Shown in pieces: positions 29,301 through 30,730 of a stretch of 30,730 bases of DNA. The notes beneath the pieces were generated by a model that was given only the letters and a program-made list of their open reading frames with translations, made no database searches and was not told the origin of the DNA. Source of the DNA: a virus; the IMG/VR virus record IMGVR_UViG_3300031741_000158, positions 1-30,730 of that record; one strand, given 5' to 3'. The position numbers and the translations under genes are program-made. Position 1 is the first letter of the stretch. Each line of letters starts with the position of its first letter.

Positions 29301-30730
29301 CTCAATCCGGCCGCCAAACTTCTTAAAGAACTTCTTTGCCATGCTCGGTAGCATCTTGTCATAAAATGCTTTCATTCCTTCGCCACCGACCTTTAGATCA
29401 GTATTAGAAAGTCTTTTAGCCCAAATACCACTTCGGTTTGTTTCTTCTTGTTCAATAAGTTTCTTTGCTATATCTTTGCCGATGTAATCTTCGAGTTTAT
29501 CTTCTTCTACGTTTTCATTAATTAATGTTAGATCACCATCACCATAAGCAATTAATCGACCATTAGCATATTGAATATTATCAACTTGCTTACTCAAATC
29601 ATACCGAGCCGCTTGTTGCTCTCCAGTAGTCCAAGCGATTTTATCAAACCCATTCTCTGCTGCATACCGTACCATTCGTTTAAGCGTCAATAAGGGCCAG
29701 GACTTTTTGAATGGTGCGTCTGGGACTCCAGAAAGAAGAGTTTGTCTTAACTCTCCGCGCTCCGCATAATCCGAACTAAAACTTTCTTCTTTTCTAAGCT
29801 GTATAAGAGTTTGTGTTAATGATTGTTCTGAGTTAGCATCTCTATAAATAGCTATTTGATTGTCTATTTTATCAGTTAATTCATTAAGTCGTTTTACTTT
29901 TTTTATCTCTTCTGGTGTTCTTTGATATCCTTCTTTCCGCCCAGCCTGGTGCCAATCACTCTGCACCTCTTCCAAAAACAATACCTTGTTTCCTTCGGCA
30001 TCGGGGCGAGAATTAAATCGAACATGAGCAACTATGTTTGGTTCGGAATAATGACCGGATTTGTAAACATCTTTGGGATCATCTAATTCAGATTTCATCA
30101 TCTTAACTTGTTCTCTATTAAGATCGATAAAATCTTTCCCAAATATTCTTTGTGCATCTGCATTCATGGAAGTCTGCTTCTGTGGAATCGTCAACAAGAG
30201 TTCTTTGTAATCCTCGCCGCCAGGTTCTTGCCATTTGGCATGTACTGGCATTAAACCTTTTTTACGATGTTCAACAGATTGTTTAATAAGTTCTTTTTCT
30301 TGTTCAATTAATTTCGTATGTTTTAATCTTAAATCTAAAACAGTTTTTGGTAATTTTGAATATGGAATATCTTCCTTTGTACTTTTCTTATAAAAAATTA
30401 TCTTACCAAAAGATAAACCAGTAGTATAATCATCATTATATTGAACTAATTTTTCATCTATTTTATTATTTAAATCAATTATTTCTTCTCGGAGTAAGGC
30501 TAATTTTTCTCTGTTAATAGAATCTTCAAGAGTAACTTCTTCCAATTGAACATTATTCGCCTCAATGAAATCTACCAAATCATCTTTCGTTACTTTCCCA
30601 GTCTGTTCATCCAACCATTCATTAACCTCAACCCAGGAAAGTTCCTCAGCCTTAACAGGAAGCTTACTAATCATCGCTTTCCATTGACTTGCAGGTGCAA
30701 TCTTCTGTTTGATTCCTTCAACACCTTTGA
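26358..30730 (-). CDS. large polyvalent (LPD38-like) virion/ejection protein, 5' end outside window
   Basis: The frame stays open from the ATG at 30674 to the right edge (in-frame KGVEGIKQKIAPASQWKAM precedes it), so the protein begins beyond the window and at least 1,456 residues are present. SWVEVNEWLDEQ through NNVQLEEVTL, then ARLGGED-type YKELLLTIP, EPNIVAHVRFNSR, LFLEEVQSDWHQAGRK (about 29,940-30,000) and ENGFDKIAWTTGEQQAARYDLSKQV form a polyvalent-protein domain. The C-terminal third (about 27,990-26,900; FATIHTGLNPEFILTNLPRD, then PMTWKTIKKVGKLIEDYN) is LPD38-like, with two hydrophobic segments (ARKIVGGMMISAIGV, LGWGLNFFWNIGT). Such giant proteins are thought to be ejected or internal virion proteins. 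No catalytic site is assigned. Confidence 0.8.
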   Translation of the reverse strand, partial: KGVEGIKQKIAPASQWKAMISKLPVKAEELSWVEVNEWLDEQTGKVTKDDLVDFIEANNVQLEEVTLEDSINREKLALLREEIIDLNNKIDEKLVQYNDDYTTGLSFGKIIFYKKSTKEDIPYSKLPKTVLDLRLKHTKLIEQEKELIKQSVEHRKKGLMPVHAKWQEPGGEDYKELLLTIPQKQTSMNADAQRIFGKDFIDLNREQVKMMKSELDDPKDVYKSGHYSEPNIVAHVRFNSRPDAEGNKVLFLEEVQSDWHQAGRKEGYQRTPEEIKKVKRLNELTDKIDNQIAIYRDANSEQSLTQTLIQLRKEESFSSDYAERGELRQTLLSGVPDAPFKKSWPLLTLKRMVRYAAENGFDKIAWTTGEQQAARYDLSKQVDNIQYANGRLIAYGDGDLTLINENVEEDKLEDYIGKDIAKKLIEQEETNRSGIWAKRLSNTDLKVGGEGMKAFYDKMLPSMAKKFFKKFGGRIETTDLRMINPSMEAALPASARGEGVVPKTVMSMTITPQMKVAAVKTGMPMFQTSEGKINSQPFEVDDESTRRETAYHAFVDVLAPVSKVQKAIERDTGKEIQEKADYLLSERLRRNKTGAQIKADKETLVQPMVDLMAKNDFDVTDVGEAAYGRHAIEANKRLQLTNARRFLLDLAETNEKDYLKEKIDAIDEVMKELDLPNAVTQRAYLDLLRKELQYTVSKDTKAIKQDWLDKKDRFSGITDIEAKKINADWADDADMQSILKMIDKVTAATLDVSLDSGRITQAEYDAFKSTFKHYVPLYREGHKSQSGLFGTGQGIVNLGKDYKIRGGSTKRAVNVLENVLVQHERAIERAGKAESGRTLLQLIKDFPNKKFWSISEKAMVNAYDSNGNIYKKEDFKIKDNQVPLKIDGKYYIITMNSENEHAMRIVNHLKGNNANTGAIVRGLSKLNRYFATIHTGLNPEFILTNLPRDVQIAAVNLSSTELKDMTMKVMKDIPAAAMGLRDAIRGTGTSDWGKTAKEFEAAGGKMAWADRGQEVEKLAKSINSEVWSAQGKALPMTWKTIKKVGKLIEDYNSIAENATRLAAYKNARNVGLSKAKAALLAKELTVNFEQKGLYGELYNSLYLFSSAGVQGSARLISGLVKSSKARKIVGGMMISAIGVTVANGLLGGDDDEGKNKYAQVKDHEKERNMIFIIPNSGGKVLKIPLGWGLNFFWNIGTEIGDAILAGGDPSQFKYDPMEGASRLLNAGLNAFNPIQSATFAQMISPTITDPVVQIAENKNFFGAPIMPEKNKFEDVPTPESQRYWKSVRPSSKAMAEFLNNISGGDKVEKGLVDISPEIIDLVEDTFTGGLGRFVSGVVGLPQALSEDPVDIRKVPLARKFIGGLDKTKGRQDFYANAEEVKMLLKKIKTYPERRREFMKDPRFRLTETLKSTERQINALRKIIKRARSENSKKRLNDRIKKLQNKFNERFEKRIKK

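Noticed and set aside
1-30730. tRNA genes and CRISPR arrays
   Set aside because: I saw no cloverleaf with a plausible T-arm and acceptor pair, and no regularly spaced repeats, though a scan by eye can miss a tRNA. tRNAscan-SE would decide.

Overview
The window is part of a tailed double-stranded DNA bacteriophage genome (Caudoviricetes). The evidence is a dense phage replication and recombination module on the + strand that runs head-on into a block of virion and lysis-like genes on the - strand. Genes are packed end to end, many with 4-base ATGA overlaps, and most carry a uniform AAAGGA-type ribosome binding site. No ribosomal, tRNA or host housekeeping gene is visible. A lipobox lipoprotein near lysis-type membrane proteins suggests a diderm (Gram-negative) host, and a very large polyvalent (LPD38-like) protein suggests a podovirus-like ejection machinery. 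Both are inferences; the window alone does not fix the host or the phage genus.

Bases 1-5664 hold small zinc-ribbon and hypothetical genes, a UvrD-like helicase, a ribbon-helix-helix regulator behind a clear sigma70 promoter, an unusual non-coding tract with successive perfect hairpins (3188-3386), and a recombination cassette made of a Cas4/RecB-type nuclease, a Sak4-like RecA-fold ATPase and a DUF669/SSB-like protein. The cassette closes with a 14-base palindrome and a strong terminator (5681-5754). Bases 5781-7451 encode an M23-type peptidase, a YiiX-like papain-fold hydrolase, a DUF4406 protein and an AT-rich Cys protein.

Bases 7448-10374 are the most striking part. An NAD-dependent DNA ligase is split between its OB fold and its zinc finger into two separately translated genes. 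They are separated by about 1.1 kb carrying a potential pseudoknotted RNA, an operator/promoter array, a small ribbon-helix-helix regulator and an HNH-AP2 homing endonuclease. This looks like a self-regulated homing element that has turned a one-chain ligase into a two-subunit enzyme.

Bases 10371-18259 continue the replication and modification module: small membrane and Cys-rich proteins, a ParB-like domain fused to a DNA methyltransferase, a uracil-DNA-glycosylase-like domain fused to a family A DNA polymerase, a DUF3987-type helicase/primase-like ATPase, a DnaQ-like exonuclease, an HTH protein and a DUF3310-like protein. The block ends with the same 22-base palindrome-containing element and another strong terminator (18262-18351), so both terminator sites on this strand share one signal.

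The - strand (30730 down to 18382) reads in transcription order: a large polyvalent protein with its start outside the window, a small structural-type protein, a beta-helix tailspike-like protein, a PAPS-type sulfotransferase, a small protein, a second beta-helix protein with an Ig-like tail, a tail-fibre-like protein, two overlapping small genes, a coiled-coil/membrane protein, a lipoprotein and a tiny membrane protein. The middle part is a host-recognition region with an embedded sulfotransferase; the end is probably lysis-related.
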